Shown: positions 36,677 through 45,596, numbered from the stretch's first letter. The stretch is 64,000 nucleotides of DNA from Neobacillus jeddahensis (GCF_000612625.1 NZ_CCAS010000007.1:1-64000), one strand, 5' to 3'. Made by a program: numbers and translations. The notes: a model not told the origin generated them from the sequence alone.

Positions 36677-37045
36677 TTAGAGGATATCAAACCAAACAGC
36701 TGTATCATCATTAGGATCACCGTTGTAATTAATCAGGATCTCTTCACCGAAGGGAATGTCCGTATGAGCAAAAAAATCAATGGTTTTATTTGCTAGATTC
36801 AGTTTATATAAGGCATTTGGGGTAAAGGAATGGTTAAATAATGAACCATAGCCTAACGCTAAGGCGGTTTCGTCATAATCCTTGCCCCACCAAAATACAT
36901 ACTCTACCATCACCGTCTTTTTTAGATATTTGTACTCGCTCTTTGGTGAAACAATGACAGGCGCCTCGTGAATGAGTTCCCCTTTTTTTATATCACGAGT
37001 CGCGAAGATCCCTCTTCCATATATACTTTTCTTCACTTCAATCAT
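36677..37045 (-). CDS. SET domain protein (putative lysine methyltransferase)
   Basis: 122 residues, essentially one SET domain. The family landmarks are YGRGIFATRDIKKGELI (SET-N), LALGYGSLFNHSFTPNA (pseudoknot part with NHS) and FGEEILINYNG (SET-C with the catalytic-type Tyr). No post-SET cysteines. It would use S-adenosylmethionine to methylate a Lys in an unknown protein; small free-standing SET proteins occur in several Bacillus species. ATG 37045, 9 bases after GGAGG. Confidence 0.8.
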   Translation of the reverse strand: MIEVKKSIYGRGIFATRDIKKGELIHEAPVIVSPKSEYKYLKKTVMVEYVFWWGKDYDETALALGYGSLFNHSFTPNALYKLNLANKTIDFFAHTDIPFGEEILINYNGDPNDDTAVWFDIL

Positions 37046-37206
37046 GTTCACTCACCTCCACTCGAAATGATTTCGTATTAACGAAATTTCTTTTACTAGA
37101 CTATGCAGAAGTGCGGCAAATTGTTTTTGTTAATAAATTGCAAAGAATCAGTGATAGCCTTTTTTTCTTCTTTATGATATATTCTAGTATAGTAAAAATA
37201 ATTGAA

Positions 37207-37240
37207 AGAGGTTCTAGTCCCCCTCGTTAAAAAAACTAAG
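37207..37240 (+). ncRNA. preQ1-I riboswitch
   Basis: AGAGGTTCTAG, CCCTC and the A-rich tail TTAAAAAAACTAAG fit the class-I preQ1 aptamer: a short stem AGAGG/CCTC(G) plus an A-rich strand that forms the pseudoknot. It sits in the leader of queC and is followed by a terminator, so binding of preQ1 should stop transcription of the queuosine genes. Confidence 0.92.
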
Positions 37241-37244
37241 ATGA

Positions 37245-37277
37245 AGCAGCACTTCGATCTTGGGGTGCTGTTTTTTC
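37245..37277 (+). terminator. Riboswitch-controlled terminator before queC
   Basis: CAGCAC/GGTGCTG hairpin followed by TTTTTT, 4 bases after the preQ1 aptamer. Confidence 0.85.
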
Positions 37278-37302
37278 TATTTTGAAAGGAGATTTCCTTA
37301 GA

Positions 37303-37965
37303 ATGTTAAAAGATGAAAAGGCCATTGTTGTATTCAGTGGTGGACAAGATAGTACAACTTGTTTATTTTGGGCACTAAAACAATTTAGAGAAGTAGAAGT
37401 GGTTACTTTTGATTATAATCAACGGCACCGTTTAGAGATTGAATGTGCCAAAAATATTGCAAATGAACTTGGTGTGAAGCACCATATTTTAGATATGTCC
37501 CTGTTAAATCAACTTGCCCCGAACGCCTTAACCCGGACTGATATTGAGGTGAAAGACGGCGAGGATGGGGAATTGCCATCGACATTTGTTCCTGGCCGTA
37601 ATCTCTTGTTTATTTCATTTGCTGGAGTACTCGCAAGCCAGGTGGGAGCGAAACATATTGTCACTGGTGTATGTGAGACCGACTTTAGTGGGTACCCAGA
37701 CTGTCGTGATATTTTTATTAAATCGTTAAATGTCACTCTAAACCTATCTATGGACAACCAATTTGTCATTCACACGCCGCTCATGTGGTTGAATAAGGCC
37801 CAAACTTGGCAAATGGCAGACGATCTTAATGCCTTAGAGTTTGTCAGGAGAAAATCCTTAACCTGTTATAACGGGATCATTAGTGACGGATGTGGTGAAT
37901 GTCCAGCCTGTAAATTAAGGAAAAAAGGCCTTGACGATTATTTAGCCATAAGAGAGGGGCTATAA
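37303..37965 (+). CDS. queC: 7-cyano-7-deazaguanine synthase
   Basis: 220 residues of the PP-loop ATPase family that converts 7-carboxy-7-deazaguanine to preQ0. The P-loop is [13 protein letters not shown]. The zinc-binding cysteines are in the C-terminal CYNG...[25 protein letters not shown] and [14 protein letters not shown] are family marks. Start ATG 37303 with AAAGGAGATT upstream. First gene of queC-queD-queE under the preQ1 riboswitch. Confidence 0.95.
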   Translation: MLKDEKAIVVFSGGQDSTTCLFWALKQFREVEVVTFDYNQRHRLEIECAKNIANELGVKHHILDMSLLNQLAPNALTRTDIEVKDGEDGELPSTFVPGRNLLFISFAGVLASQVGAKHIVTGVCETDFSGYPDCRDIFIKSLNVTLNLSMDNQFVIHTPLMWLNKAQTWQMADDLNALEFVRRKSLTCYNGIISDGCGECPACKLRKKGLDDYLAIREGL

Positions 37966-37969
37966 TCCT

Positions 37970-38452
37970 ATGTATGGTTTCCGCATTGTAGACAAGCTTC
38001 AGAAAATTAATGAAGATATCAGCCGTAATCAATTAAGATATCATTCTAAAAGAGTATTAGTCAGCAAGGAGTTTACCTTTGATGCTGCTCATCATTTACA
38101 TTGCTATGAGGGGAAATGCAAAAACCTCCATGGACATACGTATAAAGTGATCTTCGGCATTAGCGGTTTTGTTGATGAACGTGGGCTGATGATGGACTTC
38201 GGCGATATTAAAGAGATTTGGAAAAATGAAATTGAAATATATTTAGATCATCGTTACCTGAACGAAACCTTGCCAGCGATGAATACAACCGCAGAAAATA
38301 TGGTGGTGTGGATTTATGAAAAAATGGCAGCTGCACTTATGCACAAGGAAAGACAAACAAAATACTCTGGTGCACGGGTAGAATTTGTCCGTCTTTTTGA
38401 AACGCCAACGAGTTATGCTGAAGCAAGACGGGAGTGGATGGAAAATGAGTAA
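37970..38452 (+). CDS. queD: 6-carboxy-5,6,7,8-tetrahydropterin synthase
   Basis: 160 residues of the PTPS/QueD family. Zinc ligands are in FDAAHHLHCYEGKCKNLHGHTY (His residues of the AHHL and LHGH motifs). The catalytic Cys is within CYEGKCKNLHG, and MMDFGDIK is conserved. An N-terminal extension of about 28 residues (VDKLQKINEDISRNQ) is typical of the Bacillus enzymes. It makes carboxytetrahydropterin from dihydroneopterin triphosphate. It starts 4 bases after queC and overlaps queE by 8 bases. Confidence 0.93.
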   Translation: MYGFRIVDKLQKINEDISRNQLRYHSKRVLVSKEFTFDAAHHLHCYEGKCKNLHGHTYKVIFGISGFVDERGLMMDFGDIKEIWKNEIEIYLDHRYLNETLPAMNTTAENMVVWIYEKMAAALMHKERQTKYSGARVEFVRLFETPTSYAEARREWMENE

Positions 38453-39173
38453 GATCCCCGTGTTAGAAATCTTTGGACCAACAATTCAAGGGGAAGGAAT
38501 GGTCATTGGGCAAAAGACGATGTTTGTCCGAACAGCAGGCTGTGACTATTCTTGTAGCTGGTGCGATTCATCCTTCACCTGGGATGGTACAGGAAAAGAT
38601 GATATTCAGATGATGGAAGCGGACGAGGTCTGGGCTGAACTGCAGCATATCGGAGGGAAGAACTTCTCATTTGTGACGATATCTGGTGGGAATCCAGCCT
38701 TATTAAAGAATCTCCATGAACTAATTGCGGTTCTTAAAGCGAACCGGATCAAAATTGGTTTAGAAACACAAGGAAGTAAGTGGCAGGAGTGGTTTTATGA
38801 TATCGATGAATTAACGATCTCACCGAAACCGCCGAGTTCCAATATGATAACGGATTTTGCTGTACTGGATACCATCATAGAAAATCTCGTTCATCATCAA
38901 CCAAAACAGCATGTAAGTTTAAAGGTAGTTGTCTTTACCGATGAGGATTATGACTACGCTAAAAGAGTGCATCAGCGATATTCAGAAATTCCTTTCTTTG
39001 TCCAAGTGGGGAATGATGATACAAGAACGATGGACAATCAATTACTTCTTTCCCATTTATTAAATCAGTATGAGAAATTGATCGATAAGGTCATGCTGGA
39101 TTCAGATCTAAATGATGTGAAGGTCCTCCCCCAATTGCATACATTTTTATGGGGGAATAAAAGAGGAGTGTAA
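38445..39173 (+). CDS. queE: 7-carboxy-7-deazaguanine synthase (radical SAM)
   Basis: 242 residues. The radical-SAM cluster motif is CDYSCSWC (C-x3-C-x2-C). EIFGPTIQGEGMVIGQKTMF at the N-terminus and VTISGGNPAL are characteristic. It rearranges carboxytetrahydropterin to 7-carboxy-7-deazaguanine. Start ATG 38445 has GGAGTGG upstream and overlaps the queD end. No queF follows in this operon, unlike in B. subtilis. Confidence 0.94.
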   Translation: MSKIPVLEIFGPTIQGEGMVIGQKTMFVRTAGCDYSCSWCDSSFTWDGTGKDDIQMMEADEVWAELQHIGGKNFSFVTISGGNPALLKNLHELIAVLKANRIKIGLETQGSKWQEWFYDIDELTISPKPPSSNMITDFAVLDTIIENLVHHQPKQHVSLKVVVFTDEDYDYAKRVHQRYSEIPFFVQVGNDDTRTMDNQLLLSHLLNQYEKLIDKVMLDSDLNDVKVLPQLHTFLWGNKRGV

Positions 39174-39176
39174 AAA

Positions 39177-39225
39177 AACACCAGGCGTCATCTATTTAGT
39201 AGATGACGCCTGGTGTTTTTTTATT
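39177..39225 (+). terminator. Strong terminator ending the queCDE operon
   Basis: An 18-bp perfect stem from AACACCAGGCGTCATCTA to its complement, then a run of T. Confidence 0.95.
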
Positions 39226-39355
39226 GGGCATAACTGTAGTCTAATATTTATTTGGACAACTAGAAAAGAAACGCAAAAGTGGAAATTGATGATAGAATTA
39301 TATATACATTTATTCAAATACATTAAGTTGAAGTTACTGTATGGGGGAACGGTTT

Positions 39356-39865
39356 ATGGTAGAGGTTAAATCGGTGAAAATTGATGGCGAGGAGATCCAT
39401 CTATTTAAAAGCGCAATCTATATCTTCGAATCAAGTTTGGCCTTCACCTTAGAATTAGATATGATTGTCACTGAGGTGGTTGTCAACAAATATCGAAAAG
39501 TAGACAATCTAATTATGGAAATAGAATTAGAAGACGGCAGTATCATAAATTCAATTATGCATGTGAAAACCTTTACGGGTGGATTACCCCAGCTGAATTT
39601 ATTTTGTGAGCTCGATGACCCTGAGGAGTATTCAAATATCAATAGAGTAAATGAAAATGACTCCTGGTTTCCCACAATCGAAGAAGGCATCACATTAGAA
39701 GAAATAAGAAAAGTGGACATGCCGATTGAAGAAATTAAGATAAAATTAAACCTGCCTATCGATCAAGTCGAATGGTTGAAAAAACAAAAAAAGGGAGGAT
39801 TAAATGAGCTCTTCAAAGAATTAATTAGTGAATACTGGAATAAGTCAGGTCATAAGGGATCGTAA
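39356..39865 (+). CDS. Conserved hypothetical protein
   Basis: 169 residues, no signal peptide or membrane segment. A beta-rich N-terminal half (VKIDGEEIHLFKSAIYIFES, MEIELEDGSIINSIMHVKTF) is followed by an acidic linker and a helical tail (PIEEIKIKLNLPIDQVEWLKKQ). The tail's DQVEWLKKQKKGGLNELFKE could be a small binding helix-turn-helix. GGGGGA lies about 9 bases before ATG 39356. Not recognised. Confidence 0.55.
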   Translation: MVEVKSVKIDGEEIHLFKSAIYIFESSLAFTLELDMIVTEVVVNKYRKVDNLIMEIELEDGSIINSIMHVKTFTGGLPQLNLFCELDDPEEYSNINRVNENDSWFPTIEEGITLEEIRKVDMPIEEIKIKLNLPIDQVEWLKKQKKGGLNELFKELISEYWNKSGHKGS

Positions 39866-39945
39866 AATATGTTTGTACCTAAAAGAAGCCTTAGACAAGA
39901 GCAGATATAAAAGATTTCTAGTAATTTAAGGATGGGAGGGAAATA

Positions 39946-40845
39946 ATGAAGATTGTAATTGCAGGCGGTTCAGGATTTATTGGGCAGAAATTAACTGAAT
40001 TCCTACTTGATGAAGGGCATGATGTGGTCATTTTGACAAGAAAGGCTCAAAACTCTTTAGGAAAGTTATCCTACGTAAAGTGGCTTGAAGAGGGTACCTC
40101 ACCTGAAAATGGAGTAAGAAATGCGGATGCCATTATTAACTTAGCAGGTGTTTCCATTAATGATGGCAGATGGAGTAAGAAACATCAGAAGCAAATTTAT
40201 GAGAGTCGAATGATAGCTACCCAAGAGTTAATAAGAATAATAGCAATTTTACCTGATAAGCCTTCAGTATTGATCAATGCCAGTGCGATTGGTCTTTATC
40301 CTCCATCAAACCATGCTGTCTATTCAGAGGACACTGTCGAGACTGCCGATGATTTTCTCGGTAAAACGGTCTTTGACTGGGAGAATATGGCGAAGCAAGT
40401 ACAACAGTATGGGGTTCGTCCTGTTTTGATGAGATTCGGCGTGGTGCTGGGAAATGAATCTGGAGCACTTCCGCTTATGGTCCTTCCTTATAAAGTGTTC
40501 AGCGGCGGTACTGTCGGATCAGGTGAACAATGGGTGTCATGGGTACATGTGATTGACGTTGTAAGAGCCATCATCTTTGCGATAGAAAATGAAAAAGTAA
40601 CAGGGCCCGTTAACGTTACGTCTCCTTCACCAGTCAGAATGAAAAAGTTTGGTCAGACCATATCTTCAGTATTACATCGGCCTCACTGGCTTCCTGTCCC
40701 AGCTTTTATGATGAAAGCTGTTTTGGGACAAAAGAGCTCACTGGTTCTTGAGGGTCAGCATGTTATTCCCAAGGTTCTTCTTGAAGCTGGGTTTAATTTT
40801 AACTATCAGTCACTTACCTCTGCATTGGAGGATTTACTTCTATAA
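39946..40845 (+). CDS. TIGR01777/SDR39U1-like NAD(P)-dependent epimerase-family protein
   Basis: 299 residues with an N-terminal Rossmann motif (IAGGSGFIGQKL) and the YfhF-type landmarks DAIINLAGVSINDGRW, INASAIGLYP (catalytic-region Tyr), GNESGALPLMVLPYKVFSGG and SWVHVIDVVRAI. It belongs to extended SDRs whose substrate is unknown. Ribosome site GGGAGGGAA. Confidence 0.88.
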   Translation: MKIVIAGGSGFIGQKLTEFLLDEGHDVVILTRKAQNSLGKLSYVKWLEEGTSPENGVRNADAIINLAGVSINDGRWSKKHQKQIYESRMIATQELIRIIAILPDKPSVLINASAIGLYPPSNHAVYSEDTVETADDFLGKTVFDWENMAKQVQQYGVRPVLMRFGVVLGNESGALPLMVLPYKVFSGGTVGSGEQWVSWVHVIDVVRAIIFAIENEKVTGPVNVTSPSPVRMKKFGQTISSVLHRPHWLPVPAFMMKAVLGQKSSLVLEGQHVIPKVLLEAGFNFNYQSLTSALEDLLL

Positions 40846-40993
40846 CTTGTAGGTGAGAAGACCTATTACATGTCAGTGTATAAAATGAAACAACATGGAA
40901 AAGTTCATCATAATCAGCTACCATTGAAATAGGTTGTTGAGTCTTTTTGTAGCCCAAATCGATTGGAAAATACTTGTACAAAGGAAGGTACTC

Positions 40994-42190
40994 ATGAAAT
41001 ATAATTTTGATGAAATTGTTAATCGTCGTGGAACCTATTCCATTAAATGGGATGGGGGAGAGTTGCTTAAGCAGGTGGGTCTAACTAATCGGTATGATGA
41101 ACAGACCATCCCATTGTTTACTGCGGATATGGATTTACCTGTACCCCAGCCATTAATCGAGGCATTACATAAAACCGTTGACCATCGCATCTTTGGCTAT
41201 TCCATTTTTCCTGATGAGTATTTTCTAGCCATCCAGCATTGGTTTAAAAAGCGGCATAATTGGGAAATTCAAAAGGAAGAAATCATCTACAGTCCGGGTA
41301 CGGTTCATGCCTTAAATATAGCTGTTAGAGCGTTTACTAATCCAGGTGATGGGATCATTATACAGCGGCCTGTTTATCCACCGTTTACTTCCGCGATTGA
41401 AGCTAATGAGAGGGTGGTCCTCAATAATGCCCTTAAATGTAATGATGAAGGGTACTATCACATTGATTTTGAAGATTTTGAGACAAAGGCGAAAGATGAA
41501 AAAACAAAAATGTTCATCATGTGTAACCCTCATAATCCAACGGGCAGGGTTTTTACTGAAGAAGAACTGCAAAAATTATCAACAATTTGTATGGAGCATA
41601 ATGTCCTGATTGTAGCAGATGAAATTCATGGAGATTTGATTCGACGGAACCGAAGCTTTATTCCAATCGTAAAAACGGTAGATGATACGAGTCATATTAT
41701 TACTTTTACAGCGATTAACAAAACATTTAATCTCGCTGGCCTTCATTGCACAAATGTTATTATTTCGAATCCAGAACATAGGAAAACTTTTAGTAGTGTC
41801 ATGGGAATGCATTTACCATCCCCCTTTATGGTTTCAGCCCTAATAGCTGTTTACAATGAAGGAGAAGATTGGCTTGATCAGTTAAAAGAGTATATCGACA
41901 GCACTATGGAGTGGGTAGTCGAATTCCTTGCTGAAAAAATGCCGAAGGTGAAAGTAAGAATTCCTGAAGGTACCTATATTATGTGGTTAGACTTTAGTCA
42001 GTATGGGTTAACTGATGAAGAGGTTCACGAAAGGATCTACCACAAAGCCAATGTTATTTTAGAAGACGGAAAAATGTTTGGTGAAGAAGGTCATTCCTTT
42101 CAAAGAATTTGTATTCCGTCCCCTAAACCGATGATCAGGGAAGCACTAGAAAGAATAGCAAGAGAATTTGAGGAAATCGAATCGGTCTAA
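40994..42190 (+). CDS. patB: MalY/PatB family aminotransferase / cystathionine beta-lyase
   Basis: 398 residues of the PLP fold-type I MalY/PatB group (C-S beta-lyases). Marks are the N-terminal NFDEIVNRRGTYSIKWD, CNPHNPTGRVFTEEEL, VADEIHGDLI, and the PLP Lys in TAINKTFNLAGLH. It cleaves cystathionine or other cysteine conjugates to pyruvate, ammonia and thiol. Start ATG 40994 behind AAGGAAGGT; the longer frame from 40934 lacks a site. Confidence 0.87.
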   Translation: MKYNFDEIVNRRGTYSIKWDGGELLKQVGLTNRYDEQTIPLFTADMDLPVPQPLIEALHKTVDHRIFGYSIFPDEYFLAIQHWFKKRHNWEIQKEEIIYSPGTVHALNIAVRAFTNPGDGIIIQRPVYPPFTSAIEANERVVLNNALKCNDEGYYHIDFEDFETKAKDEKTKMFIMCNPHNPTGRVFTEEELQKLSTICMEHNVLIVADEIHGDLIRRNRSFIPIVKTVDDTSHIITFTAINKTFNLAGLHCTNVIISNPEHRKTFSSVMGMHLPSPFMVSALIAVYNEGEDWLDQLKEYIDSTMEWVVEFLAEKMPKVKVRIPEGTYIMWLDFSQYGLTDEEVHERIYHKANVILEDGKMFGEEGHSFQRICIPSPKPMIREALERIAREFEEIESV

Positions 42191-42203
42191 TTGCCTTTAT
42201 GGT

Positions 42204-42235
42204 AACGCCAGGATGTGAGCCATCCTGGTGTTTTA
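42204..42235 (+). terminator. Intrinsic terminator after patB
   Basis: CGCCAGGATG/CATCCTGGTG stem followed by TTTTAA. Confidence 0.75.
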
Positions 42236-42356
42236 ATGGTGCCTCGATAATGATAAATGAACTTTTAAGAATGCACTGTTATCTTTCAATATTACCGCTT
42301 TTCCTAAAGGAGACTAGGTTAATTGATGGAAACGTGATCGAGAGAAGGGGATAGAA

Positions 42357-43613
42357 TTGGAATCATTACCAACCAATCAAGTCAATCGTGAGGTTACATA
42401 CGTTCAACTATTTAAGAAATCCAGGCATTTCTCAGCATTGCTTTTTGGTCAGATTTTTTCTCTATTAGGAAGTTCTATCACTAACGTAATTCTACCCATC
42501 ATTGTTCTCCAGATTACAAATTCAACTGCGATGATGGGTACGGTAATGGCGATTTATATGGCACCATTCGTTATCCTTCTCCCATTTACAGGCGTGCTCG
42601 TCGATAAAATGAACAAAGTAAAAATTATGTTTTTGGTGGATATCGTTCGGTTTATTCTAATGTTCAGCCTCTCTATTATTGCCTTCAGCGACCAATTAAA
42701 TATGACATTTCTGTTTGTTTTTATGTTTTTTATGGGCGCAATGGATAGTTTTTTTCAGCCTGCCTATTCAGGTGTTAGAGCAAAAGTCTTTAAGCCCGAG
42801 ATTCGGAATGCGGCAAATTCATTAAGTCAAGTGAGTGTACAATTTTTAAGGATTTTTGGCCCCATTATAGGAGGCGTAATTGTTTCCGCCTTTTCAGCAG
42901 CTTGGGGATTTGGTATTAATGCCATTACTTACATCATTTCATTATTCTTTTTATTTAGTTTACGTTCACTCTCCTTTCAAAAAATAAATGTGGTGCCGAA
43001 TATTAAATCGTCAATGAAGCAAGATTTTATGGAGGGGATTGATGTCCTAAAACAGCAGTCTTGGCTATGGATTACGATTCTAGTATTCTCACTGGTCAAT
43101 ATTTTCTCTGGTGGTATTATTCGGATTATTATCCCGTGGCTTATTAATAGTCACTATAAATTTGAACCATTTGTCTATGGACTTGTACTCGCTGCATCAG
43201 GGGCAGGTGCCATCGTCTGTGGAATTATTTTCGGTTTAAGACCAGAATGGAAAAAAAGAGGTTTGCTCGCATATAGTGGGGTAATTCTTAGCGGGCTGGC
43301 ACTTTTATTTATGTCGTTTACAGCAAATGTCTCTTTATTAATGGCGTGTATGTTTTTAGAGGGAGCAGGGATTATGCTATTTGGCTTGATTTGGGAAACG
43401 AGTTTACAAGAACTAGTTCCTGAAGAGAAATTCGGCCGCGTAGCGAGTTTAGATATGCTCGGTTCCTTTGCTTTGTTGCCAGTGGGATATCTTATCACAG
43501 GGTGGTTAGCTGAAGGGATTGGAGAGTTTTTCACGATGGTTACCTTTAGTATAGTCATTGTGATCCTTTCCGGAATCGCAATGATTAGTAAAGGGATTAG
43601 GAACTTTAATTAA
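42357..43613 (+). CDS. MFS transporter (macrolide/drug efflux-like)
   Basis: 418 residues with 12 predicted helices. The first part (FSALLFGQIFSLLGSSITN, TGVLVDKMNKVKIMFLVDI) and FMGAMDSFFQPAYSGVRAKV fit the MFS_3/MefA-like group. It starts with TTG 42357, behind AAGGGGATAGAA. It probably exports a drug or metabolite; substrate unknown. Confidence 0.85.
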   Translation: MESLPTNQVNREVTYVQLFKKSRHFSALLFGQIFSLLGSSITNVILPIIVLQITNSTAMMGTVMAIYMAPFVILLPFTGVLVDKMNKVKIMFLVDIVRFILMFSLSIIAFSDQLNMTFLFVFMFFMGAMDSFFQPAYSGVRAKVFKPEIRNAANSLSQVSVQFLRIFGPIIGGVIVSAFSAAWGFGINAITYIISLFFLFSLRSLSFQKINVVPNIKSSMKQDFMEGIDVLKQQSWLWITILVFSLVNIFSGGIIRIIIPWLINSHYKFEPFVYGLVLAASGAGAIVCGIIFGLRPEWKKRGLLAYSGVILSGLALLFMSFTANVSLLMACMFLEGAGIMLFGLIWETSLQELVPEEKFGRVASLDMLGSFALLPVGYLITGWLAEGIGEFFTMVTFSIVIVILSGIAMISKGIRNFN

Positions 43614-43698
43614 ACAATTGGGTGAATTCGGTAAAATCGCTGCCGTTATGTTTACATATGTCGCTAGTCATCCAAATTTCAGAAATGAATTCCTCCAT
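43606..43698 (-). other. Possible small ORF or gene remnant
   Basis: On minus, a frame from ATG 43698 gives about 30 residues (MEEFISEIWMTSDICKH, then to TQLFN). The same frame is open and protein-like further upstream to a stop near 43756 (FYLENTQKVGGILQLEE). GAGGAG abuts the ATG too closely for normal translation. It could be the tail of a decayed gene. Low confidence. Confidence 0.25.
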
Positions 43699-43814
43699 CT
43701 CCTCTAATTGTAAAATCCCTCCGACTTTTTGCGTATTTTCGAGATAAAAATCGATAAATTGCTAGTTTCGTTGTATAATAAATACTTGTTATTCAATAGA
43801 AGGAGGAATCTATT

Positions 43815-44198
43815 ATGATGGAATGGACATTAGCCGGATTATTTGGGATTTCCGCTTTATTGCTAATTTATTCTATTTACACATCTTCTCGTACAGCTAA
43901 AGTAGAACATAATCAAATTGACTTGATTCATATATCTACTATGAAGGAAATCAATAGCATTCAAGATTCAATTCGAAATATCGAAATTGACCTTGATGTG
44001 GTTACGAGAGAAGCGGGACTTCAGTTATCTCCAGAAGATAGAATTTTTAAGCGTGAAGTAATCGACTTATTTAAACGGAATTATTCGATTGCTAGTATTG
44101 CCGAAATGAAAGCTGTTACTGAAAGTGAAATTGAACAGTTGTTGGCCCCTTACCAAAGCACAAAGGAAGAAGGGAGAAAAGTTGCCAATGAAAATTAA
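43815..44198 (+). CDS. Membrane-anchored protein with helix-turn-helix-like tail
   Basis: 127 residues. One N-terminal helix (TLAGLFGISALLLIYSIYT) is followed by a coiled-coil-like region (EINSIQDSIRNIEIDLDVV). A C-terminal segment (REVIDLFKRNYSIASIAEMKAVTESEIEQLL) resembles a simple HTH of the sigma-region-4 kind. Ribosome site GGAGGAATC. It overlaps the next gene by 11 bases, so the two proteins probably work together. No recognised family name. Confidence 0.6.
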   Translation: MMEWTLAGLFGISALLLIYSIYTSSRTAKVEHNQIDLIHISTMKEINSIQDSIRNIEIDLDVVTREAGLQLSPEDRIFKREVIDLFKRNYSIASIAEMKAVTESEIEQLLAPYQSTKEEGRKVANEN

Positions 44199-44682
44199 TT
44201 TTTTAAGCAGCTTTGCATCCGGGATTCTGATTGCGACAACTATTTTTGGAACTGTGTACTTTGTTGATCGAGGTAATGATGACAAAGCAGCAACCCAATC
44301 GACTACCGAGGTTAAAACAGTAAAGGTTTCATCGTCTGATAAAGAGATGAAAAAGGCGCTTGAATCGTCAGGTTATGTTGTACAAAAGAAAAGTGAGTAT
44401 GACAAGACGATCAGCGATGCAAAGGCAGCCTCACAAAAACAAGACAAGCCAGCAGAAGATGCTTCTACTAAAACTGTTACGAAAGTCATAGTGAATGTGT
44501 CTGATGGAATGACGAGCATCGATGTGGGTAATATGCTAGTTCAAGCAAAAATGATTCCGAATGCGTATGACTTTTCGAAAGAAATAGAGCAAAAAGGTCT
44601 TGAAAACAAATTACGTCCAGGGGTTTATATTGTGGATAGTGAAATGTCTCACGATGCAGTAATCGGAGCTATTTTTAAGTAG
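44188..44682 (+). CDS. MltG/YceG N-terminal-like anchored protein without catalytic domain
   Basis: 164 residues: an N-terminal anchor (LSSFASGILIATTIFGTVYF), a low-complexity Lys/Ala/Ser linker, and a C-terminal domain (VIVNVSDGMTSIDVGNMLVQ, LRPGVYIVDSEMSHDAVI). The domain matches the LysM-like subdomain that precedes the catalytic part of endolytic transglycosylase MltG. The enzyme part is absent, so it may bind or regulate rather than cut glycan. Start ATG 44188 behind GAAGGGAG, coupled to the upstream gene. Confidence 0.65.
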   Translation: MKINFLSSFASGILIATTIFGTVYFVDRGNDDKAATQSTTEVKTVKVSSSDKEMKKALESSGYVVQKKSEYDKTISDAKAASQKQDKPAEDASTKTVTKVIVNVSDGMTSIDVGNMLVQAKMIPNAYDFSKEIEQKGLENKLRPGVYIVDSEMSHDAVIGAIFK

Positions 44683-44707
44683 AATTCTAGTTTTTTAATT
44701 TGGAAAA

Positions 44708-44745
44708 GTAAAAGCCGTTATCTTTTTTGATAACGGCTTTTACGC
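44708..44745 (+). terminator. Intrinsic terminator
   Basis: A 15-bp perfect stem GTAAAAGCCGTTATC/GATAACGGCTTTTAC with a T6 loop. Confidence 0.75.
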
Positions 44746-44850
44746 TTGGATAAGAAAATGGGATAATCAATAAATTTGAAATTTCAATTAATAATTTCTA
44801 TAATCAATATATTGTTTCAATTTGATTCTTATAAGGGGATGAACAGTATA

Positions 44851-45390
44851 ATGAAAATGGTAGCGATTGTCGGGAGCTTGCGGAAAGGGTCTTATAATAG
44901 ACAACTAGCAGCCACCATTCAAGAAAGATTTGGAAGTGAATTTGATTTGGAAATACTAGACCTTGGATTGCTTCCACATTATGATCAAGATGAAGAAAAC
45001 AATCCTCCGGAATCTGTAAGTGATTTTAAAAAGAAAGTTAAAGAGGCGGATGGTGTATTAATCATTACCCCTGAGTATAACTGGTCAATTCCTGGAGTGC
45101 TGAAAAATGCACTTGATTGGTTATCACGTGTTGATAAGGTATTAATAGGTAAACCAGTCATGACAGCGGGAGCAGCGACGGGGCCAATGGGTACGATTCG
45201 CGCACAGCTCCATTTGCGTCAAATCCTAACGGGTTTACAAGTTAAGTTATTACCTCCAGCTGGAAATGAAATTCTTATTGGTCAGGCAATGACTAAGTTT
45301 GATGAAAAAACAGGACAATTAATTGATGAAGTTACACTTAATTTTGTCGATGCGGTAGTAAAGCGATTCGTAGATTTTGTAAAAGAATAA
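44851..45390 (+). CDS. NADPH-dependent FMN reductase family protein
   Basis: 179 residues with a flavodoxin-like fold. The FMN phosphate loop is GSLRKGSYNRQLA. TPEYNWSIPGVLKNALDWLSR is the diagnostic flavin/dimer motif, and GAATGPMGTIRAQLHLR follows. It reduces flavin, quinones or azo compounds with NAD(P)H. Start ATG 44851, about 9 bases after AAGGGG; the longer frame from 44776 is not supported. Confidence 0.88.
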   Translation: MKMVAIVGSLRKGSYNRQLAATIQERFGSEFDLEILDLGLLPHYDQDEENNPPESVSDFKKKVKEADGVLIITPEYNWSIPGVLKNALDWLSRVDKVLIGKPVMTAGAATGPMGTIRAQLHLRQILTGLQVKLLPPAGNEILIGQAMTKFDEKTGQLIDEVTLNFVDAVVKRFVDFVKE

Positions 45391-45396
45391 ATGGAA

Positions 45397-45446
45397 TGCC
45401 TGTTCCCCAATGCTAGTAGTTTAGGTAAAGGGGAACAGGCATTTTT
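45397..45446 (+). terminator. Intrinsic terminator
   Basis: TGCCTGTTCCCC/GGGGAACAGGCA stem and TTTTT. Confidence 0.85.
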
Positions 45447-45502
45447 AATTAGACTGCCAGAATGACTAGCTTGCTAATTTTTGTACATATATCTAAGTAG
45501 GG

Positions 45503-45596
45503 TTCATACATTTAAAGTATGAAGACTAAATGTGGCCTTCTGTTGCAGAGACTGCAATCGGACAATCTGTAGCAAATTGTAGTTAATACATTTAGT
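45503..45596 (+). promoter_or_regulatory. Candidate structured leader RNA upstream of the TerC gene
   Basis: A perfect hairpin TTCATAC/GTATGAA (45503-45523) is followed by an apparent three-way junction. Outer stem ACTAAATGT (45525-45533)/ACATTTAGT (45588-45596); inner hairpins TTGCAG-AGA-CTGCAA (45543-45557) and ACAAT/ATTGT (45562-45580). It lies 35 bases before the start codon. It does not show the GGGGAGUAG-type core of the yybP-ykoY manganese riboswitch usual for TerC genes. Confidence 0.4.
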
